Positions 1-6,736 of a DNA stretch of 24,330 bases are shown here, piece by piece (position 1 is the stretch's first letter; each line of letters begins with the position of its first letter). The notes beneath the pieces were generated by a model. The model was given only the letters and a program-made list of their open reading frames with translations, was not told the origin of the DNA and did no database searches. Source of the DNA: Clostridiales bacterium (GTDB taxonomy: Bacteria > Bacillota > Clostridia > Oscillospirales > Ruminococcaceae); contig JAQXIB010000077.1 of the NCBI GenBank assembly GCA_029007575.1, positions 1-24,330 on the forward strand, written 5' to 3'. The position numbers and the translations under genes were made by a program.

Positions 1-7
1 ATCAAAG

Positions 8-108
8 AATGTCTGAACCCAGAAAAATCCGAAATTTCGGATTTTTCTGGGTTTGTACGGCGAAAGCCGTTCGAACAAATCAAATTTTTGATTTGTTCAG
101 TAGACATT
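8..108. repeat. Three-hairpin palindromic element, copy 1 of a two-copy family
   Basis: Ends AATGTCTGAAC (8-18) and GTTCAGTAGACATT (95-108) are inverted and nearly complementary. Between them are a perfect 38-bp palindrome at 16-53, a GAAA-tetraloop hairpin at 57-70 (ACGGC/GCCGT), and a 12-bp stem with a 2-nt loop at 73-98. The transcript could fold as a closed multi-branch structure. A shorter relative lies at 9639-9699, with matching ends (AATGTCCGAAC ... GTACAGTAGGGCATT) but a different interior. I infer a MITE or palindromic extragenic repeat; no transposase is present in the window. Confidence 0.7.
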
Positions 109-125
109 ATTTACTATACTATAAT
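93..125 (+). promoter_or_regulatory. Possible promoter in the spoIIIAA leader (weak)
   Basis: TTGTTC (93-98), a 16-nt spacer and TATACT (115-120), with an overlapping TATAAT at 120-125, resemble a housekeeping promoter. The -35 lies in the right end of the 8-108 repeat. spoIIIA operons are known to be transcribed by sigma-E in the mother cell, and I found no convincing sigma-E -35/-10 pair in 109-350. Apart from the repeats, that stretch shows no gene. Confidence 0.25.
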
Positions 126-145
126 TTTACGAATACTTCAATGCT

Positions 146-197
146 TTATTTGCCCTGTATGCACCGAACTACATTATTTGCCCTGTATGCACCGAAC
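146..197. repeat. 24-bp direct repeat, two copies, 28-bp period
   Basis: The 24 bases at 146-169 (TTATTTGCCCTGTATGCACC then GAAC) recur exactly at 174-197 with a 4-bp spacer. The second copy runs into CACCGAACGGTG, a small hairpin. The repeat lies about 155 bp upstream of spoIIIAA. Its role is unknown; a duplicated protein-binding site or a replication-slippage product are both possible. Confidence 0.75.
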
Positions 198-350
198 GGT
201 GTATGAAACAGCAGTGCCGCTTATATTTACGGAACAAAGAAAAAATATCTTATTCGGCAGTTCTAATTCAGCCTGTCCCATCATATCAATTTAGAGAAAA
301 GGACAAGATGTTACAACTCTTTGCTGTGCAACCAAAAGGGAAGGATCAAG

Positions 351-1406
351 ATGGAACAGAATATGTTTGAACAGGCTGTTGATGTTTTATGCGATAACAT
401 AAAAGGACGGCTACAAGGAATTGCGGGACAGATAAAGAACAACGCCATCGAAATCAGAATGCGGACAGGCTTGCCGCTGATGATCAATATGGTAGGTGAG
501 TCGGTGTTCCTGTTGAAAAACGGAGGCGTCACCTGTAATAATCGACCGGGGGTTTATCTGATCACCGATGAAGATATCCAACAGTCTTTTCGAAAAATTT
601 GCGGATATTCGGTACACAGTTATCAAAATGAGATCTGCAACGGATATCTGACGGTAAAAGGCAATCGAATCGGATTTTGCGGTACCGCAGTGGTTGAGGA
701 CGGAAAAATTACAACGCTGAGAAAAATCACGTCGCTGAATATCCGTATTGCCCGACAAATTCACAACACCGCAGACCAGATTGTTTCTTTATTTCACCAA
801 AAAGGCCTGTGCGGTGTTTTAATTTTAGGCGCTCCCGCAACCGGAAAAACCACCATGCTGAAAGATTTAGTGAGACAGTTGGCAAACGGTTCCATCGGAA
901 GATTTGTGCAGATATCGGTAGTTGACGAGCGCGGAGAGATTGCCGGGGAACGCGGTGATCCGTTTTGCAATGATCTGGGTGTATCATCAGATGTTCTGTC
1001 CGGATATCCCAAAGGAAAAGGAATGGAAACGGCCATTCGAACGATGGCACCTGAAATGATCGTGTGCGATGAAATCGGGAGTCGAGAGGATGCTGCCGCT
1101 GTTGCCGAAGCAGTCAATTCGGGGGTAAAGGTAGTTGCCACGATGCATGCAGGCAGCATGGAGGAATTCCTGAGAAAACCGATTGCCAAACCACTGCTTG
1201 ATATCGGCGCATTTGACTATGTTTTTGTGTTAGACGGGAGCGGGCCGAAATGTCTTGTGAAACAGGTTTTTGATCTGGAGCATCTGAGAAAAGGAGGGGG
1301 GAAAGCATTTTCGTATGATCAAAATATTGGGAATGATTTTTGTGGTGACAGCGTCGGGGTTGACAGGACTCTTGATGTCCTCGAATTTATCAAAAAGGGT
1401 GAATGA
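351..1406 (+). CDS. spoIIIAA: Stage III sporulation protein AA, secretion-type ATPase
   Basis: 351-residue ATPase related to type II/IV secretion ATPases. It is the only likely energy source of the SpoIIIA-SpoIIQ channel, by which the mother cell supports the engulfed forespore. A Walker A motif GAPATGKTTML begins near residue 160, a Walker B-like MIVCDEIG follows, and VVDERGEIAGE lies between them. The ATG at 351 is chosen because AAGGGAAGGA lies just upstream; an in-frame ATG at 321 has no such site. It is the first gene of an eight-gene operon in the conserved order. The last 31 codons overlap spoIIIAB by 92 nt, and the protein is a little longer than usual for the family, so the C-terminal tail may be a run-on. 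Identification is secure from motifs and context. Confidence 0.96.
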   Translation: MEQNMFEQAVDVLCDNIKGRLQGIAGQIKNNAIEIRMRTGLPLMINMVGESVFLLKNGGVTCNNRPGVYLITDEDIQQSFRKICGYSVHSYQNEICNGYLTVKGNRIGFCGTAVVEDGKITTLRKITSLNIRIARQIHNTADQIVSLFHQKGLCGVLILGAPATGKTTMLKDLVRQLANGSIGRFVQISVVDERGEIAGERGDPFCNDLGVSSDVLSGYPKGKGMETAIRTMAPEMIVCDEIGSREDAAAVAEAVNSGVKVVATMHAGSMEEFLRKPIAKPLLDIGAFDYVFVLDGSGPKCLVKQVFDLEHLRKGGGKAFSYDQNIGNDFCGDSVGVDRTLDVLEFIKKGE

Positions 1407-1824
1407 ACTGGAAAACAGTATTTTGCTGTTGGAAAAAATGCAGACCTATCTGCGGTACAGCAAAATTCCGACCTCTGAGCTGATTCGTGCCCTTGCATAT
1501 AATGAAAATTTTACTGCGCTGACTTTTTTAAAAGTATGCAGTCAAAAAATAGAGCAGGGTGAAGCCTTTCCGGAAGCATGGAAGTCGGGTATTTTCCTTT
1601 GGAAGGATACTCGGATGAACGAAAAGGACAAGGAAATTTTATCGGGAGTATCCGATATTTTGGGCAGCAGCGATTATGAAAGTCAGGTGAATTCTTTGGG
1701 ATTGACCGCTGCATTGCTGGAGCAGAATTTAAAGGAAGCACTGGCGGCGAAGAATACGACCGGCAAGCTTTATCGTTCATTAGGAGTACTGATCGGAATC
1801 GGAATGGCAATTTTTATTGCTTAG
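1315..1824 (+). CDS. spoIIIAB: Stage III sporulation protein AB
   Basis: 169-residue membrane protein of the SpoIIIA complex, resembling GspF-type secretion platform proteins. There is a hydrophobic N-terminal helix (about residues 4-22), a helical middle with KRVNELENSILLLEKMQTYL, and a C-terminal membrane segment ending GIGMAIFIA. AAAGGAGGGGGG at about 1290-1301 is a strong ribosome-binding site for ATG 1315. The start lies inside spoIIIAA, giving a long overlap that suggests translational coupling. SpoIIIAB is thought to work with the AA ATPase in the mother-cell membrane. Confidence 0.93.
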   Translation: MIKILGMIFVVTASGLTGLLMSSNLSKRVNELENSILLLEKMQTYLRYSKIPTSELIRALAYNENFTALTFLKVCSQKIEQGEAFPEAWKSGIFLWKDTRMNEKDKEILSGVSDILGSSDYESQVNSLGLTAALLEQNLKEALAAKNTTGKLYRSLGVLIGIGMAIFIA

Positions 1825-1882
1825 ACAGCGTCGACAGTGAGCCGATACTGTAAGAACGACTCGGAAAGGAATATAGATTTGT

Positions 1883-2080
1883 ATGGAAGTAGATTTGATT
1901 TTCAAAATTGCCGCAATCGGAATTATTGTCGCGGTACTTCATCAACTGTTGGTGCGTTCGGGCAGGGAAGAGCAGGCAATGATGACCACATTGGCAGGAT
2001 TGATCGTGGTGCTGATGATGATCGTCAATGAAATCAACAGTTTATTTGAAACGATAAAATCCATTTTCGGACTGTATTAG
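1883..2080 (+). CDS. spoIIIAC: Stage III sporulation protein AC
   Basis: 65-residue protein with two hydrophobic helices separated by a charged turn (VRSGREEQAMM), the typical size and shape of SpoIIIAC. ATG 1883 is preceded by GGAAAGGA ending at 1870, with exactly 12 nt between, the spacing seen at several other genes here. An overlapping ORF at 1837 in another frame is a shadow. SpoIIIAC is a small membrane component of the SpoIIIA channel, related in sequence to SpoIIIAD. Confidence 0.93.
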   Translation: MEVDLIFKIAAIGIIVAVLHQLLVRSGREEQAMMTTLAGLIVVLMMIVNEINSLFETIKSIFGLY

Positions 2081-2136
2081 AACGTGGTACTTTTGGATGA
2101 TACAAAATCAAAATTATGGAATAAGGAGCGACAAAA

Positions 2137-2526
2137 ATGAATATATTGGCGATTGTCGGAATAGGAATCGTGGCAACGGCAATTTGTATTTTGATTAAGC
2201 AGTATCGTCCGGAGTTTGCGATGATGGTTTCGCTTTCCTGCGGTGTTTTGATCTTTGTCATGATTTTGCTTCATTTGTCTCCTGCTATTTTGGACATTCA
2301 GGAATTGATGAGCAAGGCGTCATTGGATAACGGATATTTCAAGGTGCTTGTAAAATCGCTGGGGATTTGTTATGTGACGTCAATTGCAAGCGATTCCTGC
2401 AAGGATGCGGGACAAGCTGCAATCGCCGGAAAAATAGAACTGGCGGCTAAGGTGGCGATTGTGATTTTGGCACTGCCGCTGTTTACCCAAATTGTAAATT
2501 ACGCATTGGATTTGATCGCGGTTTAA
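2137..2526 (+). CDS. spoIIIAD: Stage III sporulation protein AD
   Basis: 129-residue membrane protein with about four hydrophobic segments. The N-terminal half (NILAIVGIGIVATAICILIK) resembles SpoIIIAC, as is known for this pair. The C-terminal half carries the conserved ICYVTSIASDSCKDAGQ stretch followed by a long hydrophobic helix. AAGGAG lies 8 nt before ATG 2137. Position between AC and AE matches the usual operon order. Confidence 0.95.
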   Translation: MNILAIVGIGIVATAICILIKQYRPEFAMMVSLSCGVLIFVMILLHLSPAILDIQELMSKASLDNGYFKVLVKSLGICYVTSIASDSCKDAGQAAIAGKIELAAKVAIVILALPLFTQIVNYALDLIAV

Positions 2527-2558
2527 CGCGACGGTCTGCAGAAAGGAAGGGCATAGAG

Positions 2559-3719
2559 ATGGGACTGTTGAAAAAAGCCGGAAGTCTGTTTTTGATCATC
2601 ATATTATTTTGGGCTGTATCGGTTGTTCCTGTGTATGCCGAAGAAGCGGAGGCGATTGACCGTCAACAGATCATGAAAGAACAATTGGAAATCAGCGGGG
2701 CAGAGGAATTATACGATCATATTCCGGATGAAGCGGGATACATTCTAAGCAAAAACGGAATCGACGGAATCGATCCGGATAGCCTGATCGGGCTTTCGGT
2801 CGGAGATTTCTTTCAGACTTTATGGAATATGGTAAAGTCGGAGATTCAGCTTCCGCTACGCATTTTGATTACCATGCTTGCGGTGGTGATGCTATGCAGC
2901 CTGTTTCGTGCTTTTCAGGCAACCATCGCGGAAAAAAGCTATACCAATGCTTTTACGGTGGTCTCGGTTTTAACGGTCTGTGCGGTGATGATGTCTCCGG
3001 TAGTGGACTGCATCACCCGCGCGTCAGAAGCGATCAGAGAGTGCAGTAATTTTATTGTCAGCTTTATTCCGGTTTTTTCGGGTATTGTAGCGGCAAGCGG
3101 TAAACCGATTGCTGCCGCGGGATATACTTCGGTACTGTTTGGTACCGTTCAAATTATCGCCCGGATCGCCGCCGATTTTTTAGTGCCCCTGCTCGGCATC
3201 TATCTGGCCTTTTGCATGGCAGGATCCATTAATGACAGCATTAACATTTCGGGTATCACTGCTACTGTCCGAAACATCGTGATATGGACACTGGGCTTTT
3301 TGCTGACCGTTTTTGTCGGGCTGTTAACGTTGAAAGGTTTGGTGGCAGGGTCGGCAGATACTGTCGCCACCAAAACTACCAAGTTTTTATTAGGGAGCTT
3401 TGTTCCGGTGGTGGGCGGAGCGCTCAGCGAGGCGTATAATTCGGTACAGGGATGTATGGGACTGATTCGGTCTACAGTCGGTTCATTCGGGATCATTGTT
3501 TGTTTTCTGACCTTTGTGCCGATTTTGCTGACGATCTTGTTGCTGATGGGCGCCCTTCATTTGTCCGCCGGCATTTCGGAACTGATGTCGGTGGACAAAG
3601 TCGGCAATATCCTGAAAGCAGGTGCTTCCGCACTTTCTTTGATTTTCGGTATTATCCTAATGTTTGCGCTGCTGCTGATTATATCGGTCACTATTTTGCT
3701 GCTGATCAGTACAGGATGA
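2559..3719 (+). CDS. spoIIIAE: Stage III sporulation protein AE
   Basis: 386-residue polytopic membrane protein, the largest SpoIIIA subunit. An N-terminal signal sequence (hydrophobic about residues 10-26, cleavage plausible after VYAEE) precedes a soluble region to about residue 90. Seven or so membrane segments follow. GSFVPVVGGALSEAYNSVQG near the C-terminal third is typical of the family. AGAAAGGA at 2540-2547 precedes ATG 2559 by 11 nt. It is thought to form part of the mother-cell membrane platform of the channel. Confidence 0.95.
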   Translation: MGLLKKAGSLFLIIILFWAVSVVPVYAEEAEAIDRQQIMKEQLEISGAEELYDHIPDEAGYILSKNGIDGIDPDSLIGLSVGDFFQTLWNMVKSEIQLPLRILITMLAVVMLCSLFRAFQATIAEKSYTNAFTVVSVLTVCAVMMSPVVDCITRASEAIRECSNFIVSFIPVFSGIVAASGKPIAAAGYTSVLFGTVQIIARIAADFLVPLLGIYLAFCMAGSINDSINISGITATVRNIVIWTLGFLLTVFVGLLTLKGLVAGSADTVATKTTKFLLGSFVPVVGGALSEAYNSVQGCMGLIRSTVGSFGIIVCFLTFVPILLTILLLMGALHLSAGISELMSVDKVGNILKAGASALSLIFGIILMFALLLIISVTILLLISTG

Positions 3720-3761
3720 GCAGGTTGTCGAGAAACTGGCAAGAAAGGAATGATTGCGATT

Positions 3762-4232
3762 ATGGCTGAGATCAAACAATGGGCGGTAAATATTTGCATT
3801 ACGCTGGTGGCGACTGCCATGTTTTCCATGCTCGTCCCGAACGGAAGCATGGAAAAGGTTTTGAAATTTACAATCAGTATCTTTTTTGTTAGTTGCCTGT
3901 TGACTCCTTTTTTGATTGGCCTACCGCAAATGGATTGGGAAGAACAGACAACCTATCAGGCGGATTATGCCGATCTCACCGGTAAAATCAACGAACAGCT
4001 GATCAAGCAAAGTGAAATGAGTGTATGCCGCGTGGTCAAGAGCATTTTAGAAGATGAAAAAATATCGTATGAAAAAATATCGGCAGACGTTAATATATCG
4101 TCGGACAACAGCATATTTATTAGTAAGATTTATATTGAACTGCCGGTAAAGGAAACGAAAAATATTCAAAAGGTGCGGCAGCTTGTGCAGGAAGAATGTC
4201 AAATTGAAACTCAGGTCGTTCTGTCCTCATAA
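3762..4232 (+). CDS. spoIIIAF: Stage III sporulation protein AF
   Basis: 156-residue protein with two N-terminal membrane helices (about residues 9-24 and 36-54) and a soluble C-terminal domain with the small alpha/beta ring-building fold known for SpoIIIAF. I choose ATG 3762 (MAEIKQW) over the in-frame ATG at 3750: AGAAAGGA occupies 3742-3749, so 3750 has no spacing while 3762 lies 12 nt downstream, as at other genes here. It follows spoIIIAE by 42 nt in the operon. Confidence 0.93.
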   Translation: MAEIKQWAVNICITLVATAMFSMLVPNGSMEKVLKFTISIFFVSCLLTPFLIGLPQMDWEEQTTYQADYADLTGKINEQLIKQSEMSVCRVVKSILEDEKISYEKISADVNISSDNSIFISKIYIELPVKETKNIQKVRQLVQEECQIETQVVLSS

Positions 4233-4310
4233 CACACAGATTTGACTGCGGAATAATAGGGGATTCGCATTGCGGAATTTAAAAAGATACCGGAAAGGGA
4301 TGTCGCTCAA

Positions 4311-4868
4311 ATGAAAGAAAAAATACAAAAGCTGTTTCAATCGGATAAGAAAATCAAAATTATCTTCATCATCGGGATGCTCGGAATCGTCCTGATCTTT
4401 GTTTCCTCGTTGTTTTCGCCAGGGAAAAAAGAGCAGACCGTAAAGACGGATACCTTTGATTCCGAGCAATATATTGCCAAGCTGGAGGAACGGGTGCTTG
4501 ATATGGTGACCGGAATCAGCGGTGTGGGATCCGCCAAAGTGATGATCACGTTGGAAAGCACTACGGAATATGTCTATGAAAACGAACGGAAAGAAAATAT
4601 AGATACCACCAAAGATTATGTGGACGGGGAGACCAAAAAAGAACAGGAAAAAAATAATTATGAGCAGAATGTGATTCTGGTGCAGGGATCAAACGGAAAC
4701 AGAGAGGCATTGTTAAAAACTACCATCGAGCCGAAGGTGAAAGGGGTCGTGATCGTGTGTCAGGGGGGTGAAAATATCGAGGTGGAGAAAAGGGTGATAG
4801 ACGCAGTTACAACAGCTTTAGATATTTCCTCCAACAAGATTTGCGTCGCAAAGCTGTCCGATCCCTGA
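4311..4868 (+). CDS. spoIIIAG: Stage III sporulation protein AG, channel ring protein
   Basis: 185-residue single-pass protein: a basic N-terminus, one membrane helix (about residues 18-37), then an extracytoplasmic ring-building domain with LDMVTGISGVGSAKVMITLE and VKGVVIVCQGGENIEVEKR, both typical of SpoIIIAG. In Bacillus subtilis SpoIIIAG forms a large ring in the intermembrane space. The 78-nt gap from spoIIIAF holds no gene. GGAAAGGG ending at 4299 lies 11 nt before the start. Confidence 0.95.
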   Translation: MKEKIQKLFQSDKKIKIIFIIGMLGIVLIFVSSLFSPGKKEQTVKTDTFDSEQYIAKLEERVLDMVTGISGVGSAKVMITLESTTEYVYENERKENIDTTKDYVDGETKKEQEKNNYEQNVILVQGSNGNREALLKTTIEPKVKGVVIVCQGGENIEVEKRVIDAVTTALDISSNKICVAKLSDP

Positions 4869-4995
4869 TTGTATGCCATATATGATACATACGGGGCAAA
4901 TAAACATCGCTTTTGTGCTTAAAACCTGATCCGTTGGTCATGACATGATGGCGGACGCTGCATGAAAGTTTTTTCAGAAAGGAATGGTTATCATT

Positions 4996-5523
4996 ATGAA
5001 AAAAATTAATATGATTGTCGGGAAAAAACAGATCGTCCTTGCCGCTTTGGTGGTGATTCTCGGAGTAGCCGTTTATTTGAACTGGGAATTTGCCAAAAAT
5101 GACGGACAATTTGATATTACCACCGGAACGACCTCGAATAAGAATTACGGAGACGCCGCGTTAGTTAATCGGACGGACGATTATTTTACACAAGCACATT
5201 TGGATAAACAGAAAACCCGTGACGCTGCTGTGGAAACCTTTGCCAAACAAATCAAAGATGACAGCCTCTCGGCGGCAGAACTGAAAGCTGCCAAAGAAGA
5301 CTCCGCCGCATTAAACGCACAGATCAAAGCGGAAGCCAATATTGAAACCAGAGTCAAAGAAAAAGGATTTGCAGATTGTCTTGCTTACCTTGATGATGAT
5401 AAGGCAAGGCTGATCATTAAAACTGATGGCTTAAAAGCAGAAGAAGTGGCGCAAATCAAAGATATCATTTTAGATGAAGTAGAGGTCTTGAATGAGAATA
5501 TCTCGATTGTAGAAAAAAAATAA
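4996..5523 (+). CDS. spoIIIAH: Stage III sporulation protein AH, SpoIIQ partner
   Basis: 175-residue single-pass protein: short basic N-terminus, one membrane helix (about residues 12-28), then a soluble domain ending LDEVEVLNENISIVEKK. The fold is related to YscJ/FliF ring proteins. Its known partner is SpoIIQ on the forespore side. ATG 4996 (MKKINMIVG) is preferred over ATG 4984, because AGAAAGGA at 4976-4983 abuts 4984 and lies 12 nt from 4996. The 115-nt gap after spoIIIAG contains no clear promoter. Last gene of the operon; a terminator follows. Confidence 0.93.
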   Translation: MKKINMIVGKKQIVLAALVVILGVAVYLNWEFAKNDGQFDITTGTTSNKNYGDAALVNRTDDYFTQAHLDKQKTRDAAVETFAKQIKDDSLSAAELKAAKEDSAALNAQIKAEANIETRVKEKGFADCLAYLDDDKARLIIKTDGLKAEEVAQIKDIILDEVEVLNENISIVEKK

Positions 5524-5540
5524 GGTTCCGTGTTTTTGTC

Positions 5541-5579
5541 AAACCATGTCAGTTTATACAATGCTGGCATGGTTTTCTT
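5541..5579 (+). terminator. Rho-independent terminator of the spoIIIA operon
   Basis: A 12-bp stem (AAACCATGTCAG with CTGGCATGGTTT, one T-G wobble), an 11-nt loop and a T-rich tail start 17 nt after the spoIIIAH stop. From 5580 to about 5689 I see no gene and only AT-rich sequence. Confidence 0.85.
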
Positions 5580-5689
5580 GTTTGTAATGGCACTTTTCCG
5601 GCATCAGTGTAAAATATATAACCGAAATTCTCAAGAAACCATGAATAATTATACAAATATTTTGACAGCTATTCCCATAAGCAAAATTT

Positions 5690-5784
5690 TGTGTTATAAT
5701 AAAAAGCACCGCAGATGCAAATGCATCTGCCAGCCGCAGGAATGCGGCTGAGACGGCGCAAAGCGCCGGCGCTTTTATATTGCA
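5690..5784. repeat. 95-bp multi-hairpin repeat, module A copy 1
   Basis: Begins TGTGTTATAATAA, which contains an extended -10-like TGTTATAAT. It then has hairpin GCAGATGCA-AA-TGCATCTGC (5711-5730), hairpin CAGCCGCA-GGAA-TGCGGCTG (5731-5750, GNRA-type loop), hairpin GGCGC-AAA-GCGCC, and a closing AAAAGC/GCTTTT stem. The last part can instead form the palindrome AAAGCGCCGGCGCTTT followed by T-rich sequence, like a terminator. It is about 96% identical to 6041-6135. It could be a mobile MITE-like repeat or a structured RNA unit. Confidence 0.75.
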
Positions 5785-5850
5785 ACAGCAAATTGTGCTG
5801 CATAGCAGCACTGCCGCTTTGCGGCAATCATCAAAACCTTGTTTTGATGA
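5785..5850. repeat. Hairpin cluster between repeat modules
   Basis: Three small inverted repeats follow each other: CAGCA/TGCTG near 5786-5800, TGCCGC-TTT-GCGGCA (5812-5826), and TCATCAAAAC-CTT-GTTTTGATGA (5828-5850). They are part of the same repeat-dense block but have no second copy in the window. Confidence 0.6.
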
Positions 5851-5853
5851 ATT

Positions 5854-5915
5854 TGTGTTATAATAACCTTGGAACGTGACCGAAATCAAAGATTTCGAAC
5901 GTTCTCAAGAACATT
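5854..5915. repeat. Hairpin repeat, module B copy 1
   Basis: Starts with TGTGTTATAATAA, the same opening as module A. Then comes CCTTG, outer stem GAACGT/ACGTTC, inner stem GAAATC-AAA-GATTTC, and CTCAAGAACATTG. Module B copy 2 at 5956-6009 has the same layout with a different but still complementary outer stem. Confidence 0.75.
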
Positions 5916-5950
5916 GTTATGCCGCTCCACTTCGTTACGCGAGATGTTTG

Positions 5951-6009
5951 CATAATAATAACCTTGGAATACACGAAATCGAAGATTTCTAGTATTCTCA
6001 AGAACATTG
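5951..6009. repeat. Hairpin repeat, module B copy 2
   Basis: CATAATAATAACCTTG replaces the TATAAT-bearing opening. The outer stem is GAATAC/GTATTC, the inner stem GAAATC-GAA-GATTTC, and the end CTCAAGAACATTG matches copy 1. The spacers at 5916-5950 and 6010-6040 also hold inverted segments (TTATGC/GCATAA and CACTG/CAGTG). No gene is present. Confidence 0.75.
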
Positions 6010-6040
6010 AAACACTGCTCGCTTCGCTGCGCCAGTGGTA

Positions 6041-6135
6041 TGTGTTATAATAAAAAGCAAAGCAGATGCAAATGCATCTGCCAGCCGCAGGAATGCGGCT
6101 GAGACGGCGAAAAGCGCCGGCGCTTTTCTATTGCA
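6041..6135. repeat. 95-bp multi-hairpin repeat, module A copy 2
   Basis: Differs from 5690-5784 at about four positions. The same TGTGTTATAATAA opening is followed by the same two 20-nt hairpins. The last segment forms a perfect 20-bp palindrome, GAAAAGCGCCGGCGCTTTTC, at about 6110-6129. It ends about 70 bp before the Asp23-family gene, so its TGTTATAAT could act as an extended -10 for that gene. No good -35 is visible. Confidence 0.75.
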
Positions 6136-6202
6136 GAGGTTTGCGTTTAAGAACGTTGTGATATTTTAATTTATCAAATGAATGGATGATGGAGGTGCCA
6201 TT

Positions 6203-6556
6203 ATGGAACAAAACCGTCCGGTCGCTACCGGCAATTTAAAGATTTCCGAAGAGGTCGTTTCTACAATCGCCAAGCAGGTGATTTCGGAAACCGAGGGGGT
6301 ATACAGTCTTGCTCCTCAACCGGTGTCCTTAAAAGATACCGTGCTGAAAGCGGGAATACAGAAGCCGGTCAAGATCACGCTCAACAGCGATGTTGCAGTG
6401 ATTGACATCGGTGTGATTTTGAAAATGGGGTATAAAGTCAAGGACATTGCCGAAAAAATTCAAAATGACATTAAAGAAGAAGTACAAAACATGACCGGTA
6501 TTACCGTTTCCGCTGTGAATATTTATGTAGCGGATGCAACCAATAAAAGTAAGTAG
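6203..6556 (+). CDS. Asp23/Gls24 family envelope stress response protein
   Basis: 117-residue soluble protein of the Asp23/Gls24 (DUF322) family. It has a beta-rich N-terminus (TGNLKISEEVVSTIAKQVI), a central VIDIGVILKMGYKVKDIAEKI segment and the conserved end VKNI-type helix then ITVSAVNIYVADA. Family members are linked to alkaline or envelope stress in staphylococci and lie upstream of nusB in many Clostridia. The start is ATG 6203, served by GGAGG at 6191-6195; an in-frame ATG at 6182 lies upstream of that site. A terminator follows, so it is probably a single-gene unit. Biochemical function is not known. Confidence 0.9.
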   Translation: MEQNRPVATGNLKISEEVVSTIAKQVISETEGVYSLAPQPVSLKDTVLKAGIQKPVKITLNSDVAVIDIGVILKMGYKVKDIAEKIQNDIKEEVQNMTGITVSAVNIYVADATNKSK

Positions 6557-6561
6557 TGCCT

Positions 6562-6598
6562 GCCTTACACCGAAGGGTGTAAGGCTTATGGCTTGTTT
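6562..6598 (+). terminator. Terminator-like hairpin after the Asp23 gene
   Basis: Perfect 10-bp stem GCCTTACACC/GGTGTAAGGC at 6562-6585 with a 4-nt loop. The T content downstream is only moderate (TTATGGCTTGTTT), so termination may be partial. Confidence 0.65.
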
Positions 6599-6736
6599 AG
6601 AAGGTTTATTGACAGATAACAATTGGATTTTGAAAAGAACTGCCGAAGCAGCGGGTAAATGATATCGCAGGAATATATCGTTTCGTGTCTGTAACGGCAT
6701 CCACGAAGCAAATGAAAAAAAGAAACGGAGCTTATT

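Noticed and set aside
146..197. CRISPR-like repeat
   Set aside because: There are only two copies with a 4-bp gap and no spacers or cas genes.
200..350. Sigma-E promoter for the spoIIIA operon
   Set aside because: CATATCAAT near 281 faintly resembles the -10, but no -35 lies at the right distance. It was not listed as a feature.
5662..5700. TTGACA at 5662 paired with TATAAT at 5695
   Set aside because: The spacer is 27 nt, far from the 16-18 needed. The TATAAT is discussed only as an extended -10.
5530..5889. Open frames on both strands in the spoIIIA-Asp23 gap
   Set aside because: They run through the terminator and hairpin repeats; the translations are repeat-derived and not protein-like.
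6609..6640. TTGACA at 6609 as a nusB promoter
   Set aside because: No -10-like hexamer lies 15-19 nt downstream.
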